NCBI RefSeq assembly: GCF_000338875.1
Contig: NZ_AOMO01000027.1
Span: forward strand, 1-64,000
Reading direction: 5' to 3'
DNA from: Vibrio mimicus CAIM 602
Lineage (GTDB): Bacteria > Pseudomonadota > Gammaproteobacteria > Enterobacterales > Vibrionaceae
Length of the DNA stretch: 64,000 nucleotides
The position numbers were made by a program, and so were the translations under genes. Positions within the stretch are counted from its first letter, which is position 1. Each line of letters opens with the position of its first letter. Under the pieces are notes generated by a model. It worked only from the letters and a program-made list of their open reading frames with translations, searched no databases and was not told where the DNA came from. Below are positions 44,770 to 54,398 of this stretch, piece after piece.

Positions 44770-46233
44770 TTACAACGCTGCCACAGTGGCGCGTGCACCG
44801 TGATCCAGTAGAGCTTGATAAGCGCGGCTGACCGCTTCAATTACTTTGGCGTTTTGGCCTAATTCAGCAGGGAAAATCGCTTCGACACTGAGTAGGGCTG
44901 GTACCACTGAAACGTTTAAGCCATGTTCATCGCAAATTTGGCGCAGAGTTGCGGCCATCGGGTCGCGAACGTCAATGTCGTTGCCTTGTTCATCAACACC
45001 GGCTACGTAACGCATCCAACCAGCAATCGCGGTGGCTAACCATGAAAAATCAGAGCCTTGTGCGAGGTGGAAGCGTAAGCTGCCGCCCATGCGTTGTGGG
45101 ATTTTCTGGCTGCCATCCATCGCAATCTGCCACGTTTTGTGTTTCAGGCTTGGGTTGGTGAAACGGTCGATCAGCAGCTTGGCGTAGCCTGCTAAATCGG
45201 TGCCTTCTGGCATAGTGAGGGATGGCGCTTGCGCTTTTATCATCATATCGAAAGCGGCTTTGCGGTAGCCTTCGTCTGTCATGGTGTCTGAAATGTGCGC
45301 GTAGCCGCCCAAGTAGCCCAAGTAAGCTAAGAATGAGTGGCTGCCGTTGAGCATGCGCAGTTTCATTTCTTCATAAGGCACAACATCGGCGACAAATTCT
45401 GCGCCAGCCACATTCCAATCTGGGCGACCAGCGACGAAGTGATCTTCAATTACCCATTGGCGGAAAGGTTCGCAAGCGATGCCACATGGGTCTTCACAGC
45501 CCAGCAGCTGTGCGATTTCGGTGAGTGTTTCTTCGGTCGCGGCAGGCACAATGCGATCCACCATGGTGCATGGGAAAGTCACATGCGTTTCAATCCAGTC
45601 GTGCAATTGTGGGTCAAGCAGTTGAGCAAATTCGAGAATCGCGGCTTTGGCGACATGGCCGTTCTCTTGCACGTTATCGCAAGACATCACAGTAAAAGGT
45701 TTCAAACCACGATCGCGGCGCAGTTTCAGCGCTTGAACAATGTAGCCCAGTGCCGATTTTGGCGCGCGTGGATTGGCTAGATCGGCAATCACCAACGGAT
45801 TGTTTTTATCCAATGTGCCGGTGGCAGGATCGGCGCAGTAACCTTTTTCGGTAATCGTCATCGAAACAATCGCCACTTGCGGCTCGGCCATTTTTTCCAG
45901 TACCGCTTGAATACCATCCAAAGTGGGATGGAGAGATTCTGTGACGGAGCCGATCACTTTGACTTCTGTGGATTGCGCCCCTTTTTCCGCGACGGTGTAG
46001 AGGTGATCTTGCGCGCGCAGTGATTGAATTAAATCTTCACCACCAAACAGGTTGATCTCACAAATACCCCAATCAGAGCCTGTTTTGCTGAGCATTTCAT
46101 GGGTGAATAGGGCTTGGTGAGCGCGGTGGAAAGCGCCAAAGCCAAGATGAACAATGCGGCTTTTGAGGGCTGAACGGTCGTAATCTGGCAGTGAAACAGC
46201 AGCATTTAGTGTGGAGTTTGCAATGGTTTTCAT
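44770..46233 (-). CDS. uxuB: Fructuronate reductase (mannonate oxidoreductase)
   Basis: 487 residues, NADH-dependent long-chain dehydrogenase that reduces D-fructuronate to D-mannonate. Nucleotide-binding IVHLGFGAFHRAHQA at the N-terminus, the catalytic region KLRMLNGSHSFLAYLGYLGG, length as E. coli UxuB (486). ATG 46233 follows AAGGGAAATAAA; the longer frame to 46275 has no family match. Only uxuB-type; no uxaAB tagaturonate branch in this window. Confidence 0.94.
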   Translation of the reverse strand: MKTIANSTLNAAVSLPDYDRSALKSRIVHLGFGAFHRAHQALFTHEMLSKTGSDWGICEINLFGGEDLIQSLRAQDHLYTVAEKGAQSTEVKVIGSVTESLHPTLDGIQAVLEKMAEPQVAIVSMTITEKGYCADPATGTLDKNNPLVIADLANPRAPKSALGYIVQALKLRRDRGLKPFTVMSCDNVQENGHVAKAAILEFAQLLDPQLHDWIETHVTFPCTMVDRIVPAATEETLTEIAQLLGCEDPCGIACEPFRQWVIEDHFVAGRPDWNVAGAEFVADVVPYEEMKLRMLNGSHSFLAYLGYLGGYAHISDTMTDEGYRKAAFDMMIKAQAPSLTMPEGTDLAGYAKLLIDRFTNPSLKHKTWQIAMDGSQKIPQRMGGSLRFHLAQGSDFSWLATAIAGWMRYVAGVDEQGNDIDVRDPMAATLRQICDEHGLNVSVVPALLSVEAIFPAELGQNAKVIEAVSRAYQALLDHGARATVAAL

Positions 46234-46283
46234 TTTATTTCCCTTCTCCCGCAGAGTGCTCTGCGGATGATTCATTGAAAGAG

Positions 46284-47585
46284 TTAGTAGCCAAGAACTA
46301 GGTTTGGTAAGAACAGGCTGAGTTCAGGAATAAAGGTCACCGCCATCAGCGCCAAGATCAGCGCCGCGTAGAAAGGCAGCAAAGGCTTAATCACTTTATC
46401 GATCGCCACATTAGCCACCGAACAGCCAATGAACAGCGCACTGCCGACTGGCGGAGTACAGATACCAATCGCCAAGTTGAAGGTCATCATGATGCCAAAG
46501 TGCACAGGGTCGATGCCCATATCGAGTGCGATAGGCAGGAAGATTGGCGTGAAGATCAGCACCGCTGGAGTCATATCCATGAAGATGCCGACAATCAACA
46601 GGATGATGTTGATGATAAGCAGAATCATCATTGGGTTATCGGAAATCGCAAGCAGAGCATCGGCGATCATGTAAGGAATATCCGCATTGGCCATCGCCCA
46701 AGACATACCCATAGACGCGCCAACCAACAGCAGCACGATGGACGTGGTTACCGCCGATTCAAGGATGATCTTGGGTAGATCGCGCCACTTCACTTCACGG
46801 TAAACCAATACCGCGAGCACAAAGGTGTACACCACCGCAATCGCAGACGCTTCCGTTGCGGTAAAAATCCCGCCGATAATGCCGCCCATGATCACTATGA
46901 TTAGCGCGAGTGAAGGTGCCGCTTTGAGGAAGGTATCCCACACCATCGCGAGCGTTGGGCGCGCTGCCACTGGGTAGCCACGGCGTTTGGCGATAATGCC
47001 TGCCACGACCATGATGCTCAGCCCCATCAAAATACCCGGGATGTAGCCAGCTAAAAACAGCGCCGCGATCGAAGTACCACCAGAAACCAGCGAGAACACA
47101 ATCAAGGTATTGCTGGGTGGAATTAACAAACCTGATGGACAAGAGGTGATGTTCACCGCGGCAGAGAAGTTTTCATCGTAACCATCTTTCTTTTGCAGCG
47201 GAGACATAGTGCCACCCACTGCGGCGGCAGAAGCGACCGCTGAACCTGAAATCGAACCAAACATCATGTTTGCCATCACGTTAACGTGGGCGAGTGAACC
47301 TGGCAGTCGGCCGCCTAAGACTTTGGCGAAGTTAATCAGGCGCAAAGCAATACCGCCTTGGTTCATGATGTTGCCCGCCAGAATAAAGAATGGGATGGCT
47401 AGCAGGGCGAAGTTATCTAAACCCGCCGCCATGCGCTGTGCAACCACCGCAATCGCGGGTTCAAGCGGTAAGCCCATCAAAATGGTGGCTAACGAGGATA
47501 AACCAATTGCAAATGAGACCGGTACACCAATTGCGAGTAAAACGGCGAAGCTACCAAACAGGGTAAGAATTAATTGCCATTCCAT
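46284..47585 (-). CDS. TRAP transporter large permease (DctM)
   Basis: 433 residues, 12 or more helices. Typical DctM sequence: VPVSFAIGLSSLATILMG, AIPFFILAGNIMNQGG, GSISGSAVASAAAVG and the closing PVGSALFIGCSVAN. Sodium-driven uptake with DctQ and the DctP receptor, here surely for a hexuronate, given the surrounding genes. Confidence 0.93.
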   Translation of the reverse strand: MEWQLILTLFGSFAVLLAIGVPVSFAIGLSSLATILMGLPLEPAIAVVAQRMAAGLDNFALLAIPFFILAGNIMNQGGIALRLINFAKVLGGRLPGSLAHVNVMANMMFGSISGSAVASAAAVGGTMSPLQKKDGYDENFSAAVNITSCPSGLLIPPSNTLIVFSLVSGGTSIAALFLAGYIPGILMGLSIMVVAGIIAKRRGYPVAARPTLAMVWDTFLKAAPSLALIIVIMGGIIGGIFTATEASAIAVVYTFVLAVLVYREVKWRDLPKIILESAVTTSIVLLLVGASMGMSWAMANADIPYMIADALLAISDNPMMILLIINIILLIVGIFMDMTPAVLIFTPIFLPIALDMGIDPVHFGIMMTFNLAIGICTPPVGSALFIGCSVANVAIDKVIKPLLPFYAALILALMAVTFIPELSLFLPNLVLGY

Positions 47586-47596
47586 GATGGAACCCT

Positions 47597-48118
47597 CTAT
47601 GAGTTAAGTGGTGAGTTGGTGAGTAGGGCTTCACCAAGGATGAGCTGCTTAACGCGCTCATAAGTGAAGATGGCGGAATAAAAAATCATTAGTGCTCCGC
47701 TGATCGGTAAGCAGAAATAGATGTAACCCATCTCTAAACCTAACGCGGGAGTCAATTGGCCAGTGGCTAAGGTTTTTAAAGCTAATTGGGTGCCGCCGTG
47801 AACCAAAACTACATAAGAGAAAAGGGCGATGGCGATTTGGATGACGATTTCATTAATCAGTTTGCGTTTCCCCGTCAGTTTCATGGTCAACAGATCAATC
47901 GCAAGATGGCGTTTTAGCCCCGTGGTATAGGCTGCACCAATCAAAGCGACCCACATAAACAGATAACGCGCGAGTTCATCCGTGACGGTACTTGGTTTAC
48001 CAAGTACATAGCGAGACAGCACTTGCCAAACAACACAAAAGACAAGAAAGCTTGAAAGAGAAATGGTGAACGCCGCCAATCCTCTGTTTATGTATGTGAC
48101 CAATTTATTCATTTTCAT
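47597..48118 (-). CDS. TRAP transporter small permease (DctQ)
   Basis: 173 residues, four helices, with the family block RYLFMWVALIGAAYTTGLKRHLAID. First gene of the minus-strand operon DctQ-DctM-uxuB-uxaC-kdgK-eda. Start is 48118 or the second ATG at 48112. Confidence 0.9.
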   Translation of the reverse strand: MKMNKLVTYINRGLAAFTISLSSFLVFCVVWQVLSRYVLGKPSTVTDELARYLFMWVALIGAAYTTGLKRHLAIDLLTMKLTGKRKLINEIVIQIAIALFSYVVLVHGGTQLALKTLATGQLTPALGLEMGYIYFCLPISGALMIFYSAIFTYERVKQLILGEALLTNSPLNS

Positions 48119-48434
48119 TTCCTTAAAGTAAACACGCGTATCTCATAACAATTGGTTTACCACTTTGGGTCGCGTGTTTGTGTGTGGTCTCAAAATGTGT
48201 AGGGTATTTTTGAGCGGATTATAAGTTAGTCGATTTGGTTGTCACGTGAGCGGCTTCACAAATGAATTGGTTAACCAATTTGAGGGTTATTAGTGTGATA
48301 GTGGTCAATCAATTTGATCTTTTGCTTTGACGATGACTTTTTTGAAGGTCAACATGCCCATCGAAACAACAATATTCGTTAGAGAAGAACAATTACCCTA
48401 CACATTGGATAACCAATCCACGGAGACAAGAATC
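48119..48434. promoter_or_regulatory. Divergent uronate promoter region with UxuR-type palindromes
   Basis: This gap between DctQ and DctP holds three related palindromes: TGGTTTACCA at 48153-48162, the perfect 16-mer AATTGGTTAACCAATT at 48265-48280, and ATTGG-ATAA-CCAAT at 48404-48417. All fit TTGGT-nn-ACCAA, close to the UxuR/ExuR operator of E. coli as I recall it (AATTGGTATACCAATT). They flank both transcription starts, so repression by UxuR of both arms is likely. No gene lies here. Confidence 0.8.
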
Positions 48435-49418
48435 ATGATGACGCGTAAGACTCTATTAAGTGCCCTTGTGGGTGCTGCAATGACCTTCGGCGCCACAGCT
48501 TCTGCTTATGCTGCGACCACATTAAAACTGAGCCATAACCATCCTCGTGACCATGCGGTGCATAAAGCGATGGATTACATGGCAAAAGAAGTGAATGAAT
48601 TGACGGGCGGGGAAGTGCGTATTCGTATCTACCCTGATGCGCAGCTAGGCACACAGCGTGAGTCGATGGAGCTGATGCAAAACGGCGCGCTTGATATGGT
48701 GAAAAGCAATGCGGCTGAGTTAGAGGCTTTCTCACCGGCTTACTCTGCTTTCAACTTGCCTTACTTGTTCCGTGATAAAGAGCATTACTACAAAGTAACG
48801 GATGGCGAAGTTGGTCGTGAAATCCTCGATTCATCGGCAAGCAGCGGCTTTATTGGCGTGACCTATTACGATGCGGGTGCACGTAGCTTCTACACCAGCA
48901 AACCTATTAATACGCCAGCGGATCTGAAAGGGTTGAAAGTTCGTGTTCAGCCAAGCCCATCGGCTATCGCGATGGTGAAGGCTCTGGGTGGTAACCCAAC
49001 GCCACTGGCTTACGGTGAGCTTTACACCGCGCTGCAACAAGGCGTAGTGGATGCCGCTGAAAACAACATTCCATCGTTTAGCTTGAGTCGACACAGCGAA
49101 GTTTCCAAATTCTTCAGCTTAGACGAACACACCATGGTTCCAGATGTACTGGTGATTTCGACTAAGACCTACGACAAGTTAACGCCAGAGCAGCAAAAAG
49201 CATTAATGAAAGCCGCAGCGGATTCTTCGGAATACATGAAGAAGCTTTGGGCAGAATCGGAAGCGAAAGAGCGCGCCAAAGCAGAAAAAATGGGCGTAAC
49301 GTTTGTTGAACCTAACAAAGCGGCCTTCGTGGAAGCCGTTCAACCAATGTATCAAGAGATTGAAAAGAACAATCCTGAATTAAATCAATTGGTTGAACGT
49401 ATTAAGGCCGTTCAGTAA
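48435..49418 (+). CDS. TRAP transporter periplasmic substrate-binding protein (DctP)
   Basis: 327 residues with a signal peptide (MMTRKTLLSALVGAAMTFGA, cleaved about AYA-ATT). DctP-family marks: LKLSHNHPRDHAVHKAM, GEVRIRIYPDAQLGTQRE, and the substrate-carboxylate site with Arg in LKGLKVRVQPSP and the ligand loop ALQQGVVDAAENN. ATG 48435 comes after CGGAG; the frame upstream runs through an operator. Transcribed away from DctQM, which is unusual but clearly one system. Confidence 0.94.
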   Translation: MMTRKTLLSALVGAAMTFGATASAYAATTLKLSHNHPRDHAVHKAMDYMAKEVNELTGGEVRIRIYPDAQLGTQRESMELMQNGALDMVKSNAAELEAFSPAYSAFNLPYLFRDKEHYYKVTDGEVGREILDSSASSGFIGVTYYDAGARSFYTSKPINTPADLKGLKVRVQPSPSAIAMVKALGGNPTPLAYGELYTALQQGVVDAAENNIPSFSLSRHSEVSKFFSLDEHTMVPDVLVISTKTYDKLTPEQQKALMKAAADSSEYMKKLWAESEAKERAKAEKMGVTFVEPNKAAFVEAVQPMYQEIEKNNPELNQLVERIKAVQ

Positions 49419-49478
49419 TTCATTAAAATCGTCGTAATTGTAAAATTAAAACAAGGTGTTACCACATACTGGTACATA

Positions 49479-49490
49479 TAGGTTGACCAA
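49479..49490. promoter_or_regulatory. UxuR-type operator upstream of uxuR
   Basis: TAGGTTGACCAA matches TTGGTNNACCAA with one mismatch and lies about 36 bases upstream of the uxuR start, which suggests autoregulation. Confidence 0.55.
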
Positions 49491-49525
49491 TTATTATTGG
49501 TCATTATGATGGCGTGAGTAGTTAG

Positions 49526-50317
49526 ATGAAATACAGTGACAATATCATCATGATGCCTTTTGAACCGAAAAGACCGTATCAAGAGATTGGTTTAGTACTA
49601 AGAAAAGAGTTGATCAACGGCCACTATAAAGTGGGGGATAGACTTCCGCCTGAGCGCGATATTGCTGAACGTTTAGACATCAGCCGTACCGTAGTGCGTG
49701 AAGCCATCATCATGTTGGAACTGGAAAACTTAGTCGAAGTGAAAAAAGGCTCGGGTGTCTATGTCATTAATATTCCATCGAAAAATAACGCTCGTGAGAA
49801 TGTGATCAGCGATGATGCTGGCCCGTTCGAAATGCTCCAAGCGCGACAGTTGCTCGAAAGCAATATTGCTGAATTTGCCGCAACACAAGTCACGCCGGGA
49901 GACATCGTGAAGATGCGTGCCGCACTCAAACTGGAACGTGATGAACTGGTGAGTGGCGCACAAGAGTGTCACGGTGATGAAAGGTTTCATATGTGCATTG
50001 CAGAGGCAACCCAAAACTCTGTGCTGGTGGACATGTTGAGACATTCATGGGAACGACGCGAAAAAAGCCCGATGTGGAAAAAACTGCATTCTCACATCAG
50101 CAGTCAAGACTACCGTGAAGAGTGGCTTGACGATCACGCCAAAATTCTTGCCGCTTTGCAGCGTAAAGATCCTATCGCGGCCAAAAGTGCCATGTGGCAA
50201 CACCTTGAAAACGTAAAGCAGCGCCTGCTGGCGTTGTCCGACGTCGACGATCCTAACTTTGATGGTTACTTATTTAGCTCAAACCCAGTGGTTCTACTGG
50301 GTGCTGAAAAAAGATAA
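49526..50317 (+). CDS. uxuR: GntR/FadR-family uronate regulator UxuR
   Basis: 263 residues. N-terminal winged helix (VGDRLPPERDIAERLDISRT, VVREAIIMLELENLVE) and a C-terminal FCD effector domain (from about 100, ARQLLESNIAEFAA, with His ligands in HMCIAEATQN and LDDHAKILAAL). Length and sequence fit UxuR/ExuR. Between DctP and uxuA on the same strand. Confidence 0.9.
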   Translation: MKYSDNIIMMPFEPKRPYQEIGLVLRKELINGHYKVGDRLPPERDIAERLDISRTVVREAIIMLELENLVEVKKGSGVYVINIPSKNNARENVISDDAGPFEMLQARQLLESNIAEFAATQVTPGDIVKMRAALKLERDELVSGAQECHGDERFHMCIAEATQNSVLVDMLRHSWERREKSPMWKKLHSHISSQDYREEWLDDHAKILAALQRKDPIAAKSAMWQHLENVKQRLLALSDVDDPNFDGYLFSSNPVVLLGAEKR

Positions 50318-50444
50318 CTAGCTTGCCAGCGTAAGCTGGCACTGATCAGCGCGGTTGTTTTTGCAACCGTATAATAAGAAGTCGTTACGCACTGAGCTTG
50401 AAATTTTCGAGCGGGATAAGTGCGTTTTAAAAAAGGTGAGTGTC

Positions 50445-51635
50445 ATGGAACAAACTTGGCGTTGGTACGGCCCGAATGATCCCGTTTCTTTAGACGATAT
50501 TCGTCAGGCGGGCGCAACGGGCATCGTGAATGCTTTGCATCACATCCCGAACGGGGAAGTGTGGTCAAAAGAAGAGATTTTAAAACGTAAAGCGATCATT
50601 GAAGCGAAAGGGCTGACTTGGTCTGTCGTGGAAAGTGTGCCTGTCCATGAAGAAATTAAAACTCAAACCGGCAACTACCAACAGTGGATCGAAAACTACA
50701 AACAAACCCTGCGTAATTTAGCGGAATGCGGTATTGATACGGTTTGCTATAACTTTATGCCAGTGCTGGATTGGACGCGTACCGATCTGGAATTTGAAAT
50801 GCCCGATGGTTCAAAAGCGCTGCGTTTTGACCAAATCGCGTTTGCTGCGTTTGAGCTGCATATTCTCAAACGCCCAGGTGCGGCAGCGGATTATACCGAA
50901 GCAGAACAAGCGCAAGCCTTGGAATACTTCAACAACATGAGTGAAGCGCAGATTCAGCAGCTCACCAACAACATTATTGCGGGTTTACCGGGAGCGGAAG
51001 AAGGTTACACCTTAGAAGAGTTCCAAGCCCAGCTTGATCGTTATGCCGGCATTAACAAAGATAAGTTGCGTGAGCACATGGCGTATTTCCTCTCACAACT
51101 AATGTCGATTTGTGAATCTTATGGTTTGAAACTGGCGGTACATCCTGATGATCCACCGCGCCCGATCCTTGGCCTGCCACGTATTGTCTCAACGATTGAA
51201 GACATTGATTGGCTGACCGAAAACGTGCCAAGCAAAATGAACGGCTTAACCATGTGTACCGGTTCGTACGGTGTGCGCGGAGATAACGATCTGGTCAAGA
51301 TGATCAAAAAGCACGGCGAGCGTATCTACTTTACGCATTTACGTTCAACCAAACGTGAAGAGAGCAATCCGATGACATTCCATGAGGCGGCTCACCTTGA
51401 TGGCGATGTGGATATGTACAACGTAGTGATGGCGATTCTGGATGAAGAACACCGCCGCGCCGAAGTAGGCGATCATCGTTTGATCCCGATGCGTCCTGAT
51501 CACGGCCATCAAATGCTGGATGACCTGAAGAAAAAGACCAATCCGGGTTATTCGGCAATCGGCCGCTTGAAAGGGTTAGCCGAAGTGCGTGGCCTTGAAA
51601 TGGCCCTCAAGCGCGCTTTCTTTACTAAAATCTAA
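50445..51635 (+). CDS. uxuA: Mannonate dehydratase
   Basis: 396 residues, TIM-barrel enzyme that dehydrates D-mannonate to 2-keto-3-deoxygluconate. Typical start [20 protein letters not shown], the metal and substrate residues in [19 protein letters not shown] and the His in [10 protein letters not shown] are intact. ATG 50445 follows AAGGTGAG. Ends the plus-strand arm of the regulon. Confidence 0.95.
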   Translation: MEQTWRWYGPNDPVSLDDIRQAGATGIVNALHHIPNGEVWSKEEILKRKAIIEAKGLTWSVVESVPVHEEIKTQTGNYQQWIENYKQTLRNLAECGIDTVCYNFMPVLDWTRTDLEFEMPDGSKALRFDQIAFAAFELHILKRPGAAADYTEAEQAQALEYFNNMSEAQIQQLTNNIIAGLPGAEEGYTLEEFQAQLDRYAGINKDKLREHMAYFLSQLMSICESYGLKLAVHPDDPPRPILGLPRIVSTIEDIDWLTENVPSKMNGLTMCTGSYGVRGDNDLVKMIKKHGERIYFTHLRSTKREESNPMTFHEAAHLDGDVDMYNVVMAILDEEHRRAEVGDHRLIPMRPDHGHQMLDDLKKKTNPGYSAIGRLKGLAEVRGLEMALKRAFFTKI

Positions 51636-51670
51636 TCTTGCGCGAGTAACATAAAGCGCAACCCCATAAA

Positions 51671-51696
51671 CGCGGAGCTTCGGCTCTGCGTTTTTC
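51671..51696 (+). terminator. Terminator after uxuA
   Basis: CGCGGAGC-TTCG-GCTCTGCG (one G-T pair) followed by TTTTTCG; a stable UUCG tetraloop. Confidence 0.88.
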
Positions 51697-51820
51697 GTTT
51701 TAACGTTTGGTCATATGCTTGAGCGGAAAAGAGTGACACTTCCCAAATAGGCTTGTGGTAAAGTCCACGCTTGCGATAATTCGCCCCAAATTGTTTTTTG
51801 AATATTCAGGTACCCAACCC

Positions 51821-53059
51821 ATGTCATTTTCTTCTCTCGCGTTAAGCGCTGATGTAATCCAAGCTCTGCCTAAAGAGATCACCCAGCCCACAACCATTCA
51901 AACTTTGGTGATCCCTGCAATGTTAACGGGCAAAGATGTGTTGGCGTTGGCGAATACGGGAAGTGGAAAAACCTTGGCTTACGGTCTGCCTCTGCTTGAA
52001 CGTTTAAAAACTAGCCTGAGCAGCAAGCCTTAGTGTTAGTACCCACGCGTGAATTAGCAATGCAGGTGAGCGAAGTGCTCACTCACGTTGGTACGCCGTT
52101 AGGGCTGAACACGCTCTGCTTGTGCGGTGGGGTTGATAAGACTGAGCAGCAAAATGCGCTGGCTGAGAACCCGAATATTCTGGTGGCAACGACGGGACGT
52201 TTGTTCGATTTAACTCAAAGTGGATTGAGCTTGAACCGCGTAACGACGCTGGTGTTAGACGAAGCCGATCGTCTGCTCGACATGGGCTTTTGGCCGCAAG
52301 TGCAAGCGCTAGCAAGCCAAACCGCCAGTGTGCGCCAAACCGTGATGTGTTCTGCGACCTTCTCTGATGATTTGAAACTTAAAGCGCAGCAATTGATGCA
52401 TGCGCCAACCCAAGTTTCCGCCAATCCTGAAAACAGCATCAACCAAGCAGTGCAAGAAACGCTGTATTTGGTGAACAAAGGCAGTAAAACACAAGCCTTG
52501 GTGGCCCTTTTAAAGCAGCACCAATGGCCGCAAGTGCTGGTATTTATCGGCGCAAAAGAGAATGCTGATGGCATTGACCAAAAAACTCAATAAAGCTGGA
52601 GTTGTAGCCATTGCGCTGCATGGTGATAAAAACCAAGCGCAGCGTGAAACCGCACTGGCAGAGTTTAAAAACGGCACAACCCAAGTGTTGATTGCCACCG
52701 ATCTGCTCGCACGCGGCATTCATATTGAGCAGCTTCCCGTTGTGATCAACTTTGAGTTGCCGATGCATGCGGAAACGTACGTACACCGTGTAGGCCGCAC
52801 CGCCAGAGCGGGGCAGCAAGGCATTGCGCTCTCGTTAGTGTGTCACGGAGAAATGGATGCACTGAATGCCATTCGTACCCTAACCCAACGTGAATTACCT
52901 GTGCAGAATCTGGAAGGTTTCCCAGTGACCGATCAGCCATCAACAGGTGAAAGCAAACGTGCTCCGCGTGATAAACAAGCTAATCGCCGCACGCAAAATA
53001 AAAAGAGCGTTAAGCAGTTTCAAGGTAAGTCGAAACCATCCGTGCCTCGAGCTAAGTAA
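51821..53059 (+). pseudogene. DEAD-box RNA helicase, two frameshifts
   Basis: All helicase motifs are present but spread over three frames: ANTGSGKT in the first, PTRELA, LDEADRLLDMGF and SATF in the second, and the C-terminal domain with ATDLLARGIHIEQ and YVHRVGRTARAG in the third. The first break is near 52027-52033 (SSKP, then LVLVPTREL; perhaps loss of one copy of a CAAGCCT repeat). The second is an extra G at 52570-52571 (removing it gives NADALTKKLNKAG). The corrected protein is about 413 residues with a basic tail, a stand-alone RhlE-like helicase of ribosome or RNA turnover type. Confidence 0.85.
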
Positions 53060-53135
53060 GCCATTTGTGGCCGGAACCATAAGATGACATTTGGGGTAAC
53101 TACACCACGTTAAGCTTGTGAATAGCCGAAAACAA

Positions 53136-53166
53136 AAAAGCACTGGACTCACTCAGTGCTTTTTTA
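53136..53166. terminator. Bidirectional terminator
   Basis: AAAAAAGCACTG and CAGTGCTTTTTT pair around GACTCACT, between the convergent helicase gene and the secreted-protein gene. Confidence 0.87.
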
Positions 53167-53176
53167 TTACTCGCGA

Positions 53177-54175
53177 TTACAGGCGAGAATCATCTACATC
53201 GATAAACTTCTCCGCGGGTTGTGCTTGGCACCAGTCCCATGCTTTTTTCGAGATGTCGTACATGCCTTTGGCGGTATGCGCAAATTCCCAATCATTTAAG
53301 CTAATTTCGACGATTTTCTCATCTATCTTATCGAGGAAAGTGCCACTCGAAGCATGGTAGTGTTCACGTAGCGCTTGCTGATTTTGCTCATCGGTAATGC
53401 CGTACGCTTCAGGCTGATGTTTTACCGCTCCAATGCTTTCTGCTGATAGGGTCACATCATTGACCATTTGGGAACAAATCATCCATTGTGCTTCTTTCGC
53501 CATTGCTTGTTCTGGAGGAAGGTGGTCAAAACTGGGTTTCATTCCTCGCCAAGGTTCATCAAGGCCGAGCGGCATATTGTGTTCTGGGTGGTCTTTCAGC
53601 GGAGCGAGCTTTTTGTTCATCTTACGCACTTCGTTTGTCGCTAACTCCCACTCACGTTTGGTTCGCTCAGCTTCTGCTTGCTCCAGCGGTTCCATTTCTC
53701 GATAGAGATCTTGCAGTTGCTGCTCGAGCGCTTCGATTTTATTCCAATGGGCGTCTGAATTGTCATTGCGGCTTTGCAGTTCATCGAGCTCAGCCCTTAA
53801 CTTCTCTTCTTTCTCTTGTAGCGCGTAATACTGCTCTTCGTCATCGTCGCCGTATTGATCCATGCAGGCTTCTAAGCGTGCATCTGTCACCCCGAGCACA
53901 GACTTAAATCCATTGCTGTAACAGATCTCATATTGACTCTCATCACCTTTCATACATTTCTCAAGTAGGCTACGGATGCCTTTAATGATGGTGTCTTCTG
54001 GCTTGCCACTGCAGGCGGCCATATCGGTAAAAGCCCCTTCATCTTTCATCCAAGCGATCTGAGTATTGATGCTCAGTTCGATCTGTTTATCTGTCATTTT
54101 TATCGCATGAGTTGGGATAGCCAGAGTCAGCGTTGAAACCGCCAACAGCGTGCGCGAAAGCATAGAAAATTGCAT
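53177..54175 (-). CDS. Secreted coiled-coil protein of unknown function
   Basis: 332 residues with a signal peptide (MQFSMLSRTLLAVSTLTLAI, then PTHA). The mature part has four to five cysteines in two pairs (AACSGKPED, LEKCMKGDE, YEICYSNG, LEACMDQYG), a long charged coiled coil (about 120-180, EEKLRAELDELQSRNDNS), and an alpha-helical end with CSQMVND and DWCQAQPAEKF. Not a family I recognise. The paired cysteines suggest a disulfide-stabilised periplasmic protein. Single gene with its own terminator. Confidence 0.75.
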   Translation of the reverse strand: MQFSMLSRTLLAVSTLTLAIPTHAIKMTDKQIELSINTQIAWMKDEGAFTDMAACSGKPEDTIIKGIRSLLEKCMKGDESQYEICYSNGFKSVLGVTDARLEACMDQYGDDDEEQYYALQEKEEKLRAELDELQSRNDNSDAHWNKIEALEQQLQDLYREMEPLEQAEAERTKREWELATNEVRKMNKKLAPLKDHPEHNMPLGLDEPWRGMKPSFDHLPPEQAMAKEAQWMICSQMVNDVTLSAESIGAVKHQPEAYGITDEQNQQALREHYHASSGTFLDKIDEKIVEISLNDWEFAHTAKGMYDISKKAWDWCQAQPAEKFIDVDDSRL

Positions 54176-54361
54176 GTTATACCTCGATAGGTAACGTAAT
54201 GTTCTTATTAAGCCACACCGAAACCACAGAAATTCTGACCGCTTAGTAAACGATGTAACGCATTTATTTTGTGGTAGATAATGACGTTATTGAACGAAAC
54301 ATCAACAGCGAAAGCATAGAGAAAGCAGTAAGATCACAGATATGAGATTGATGGAAAGAAT

Positions 54362-54381
54362 GGGATGGCATCAACCATCCC
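54362..54381 (-). terminator. Hairpin after the GH4 fragment
   Basis: GGGATGG-CATCAA-CCATCCC, followed on the minus strand by CATTCTTTCC. It was probably the terminator of the original glycosidase gene. Confidence 0.6.
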
Positions 54382-54398
54382 TTCTGCTTTATTGAGGA

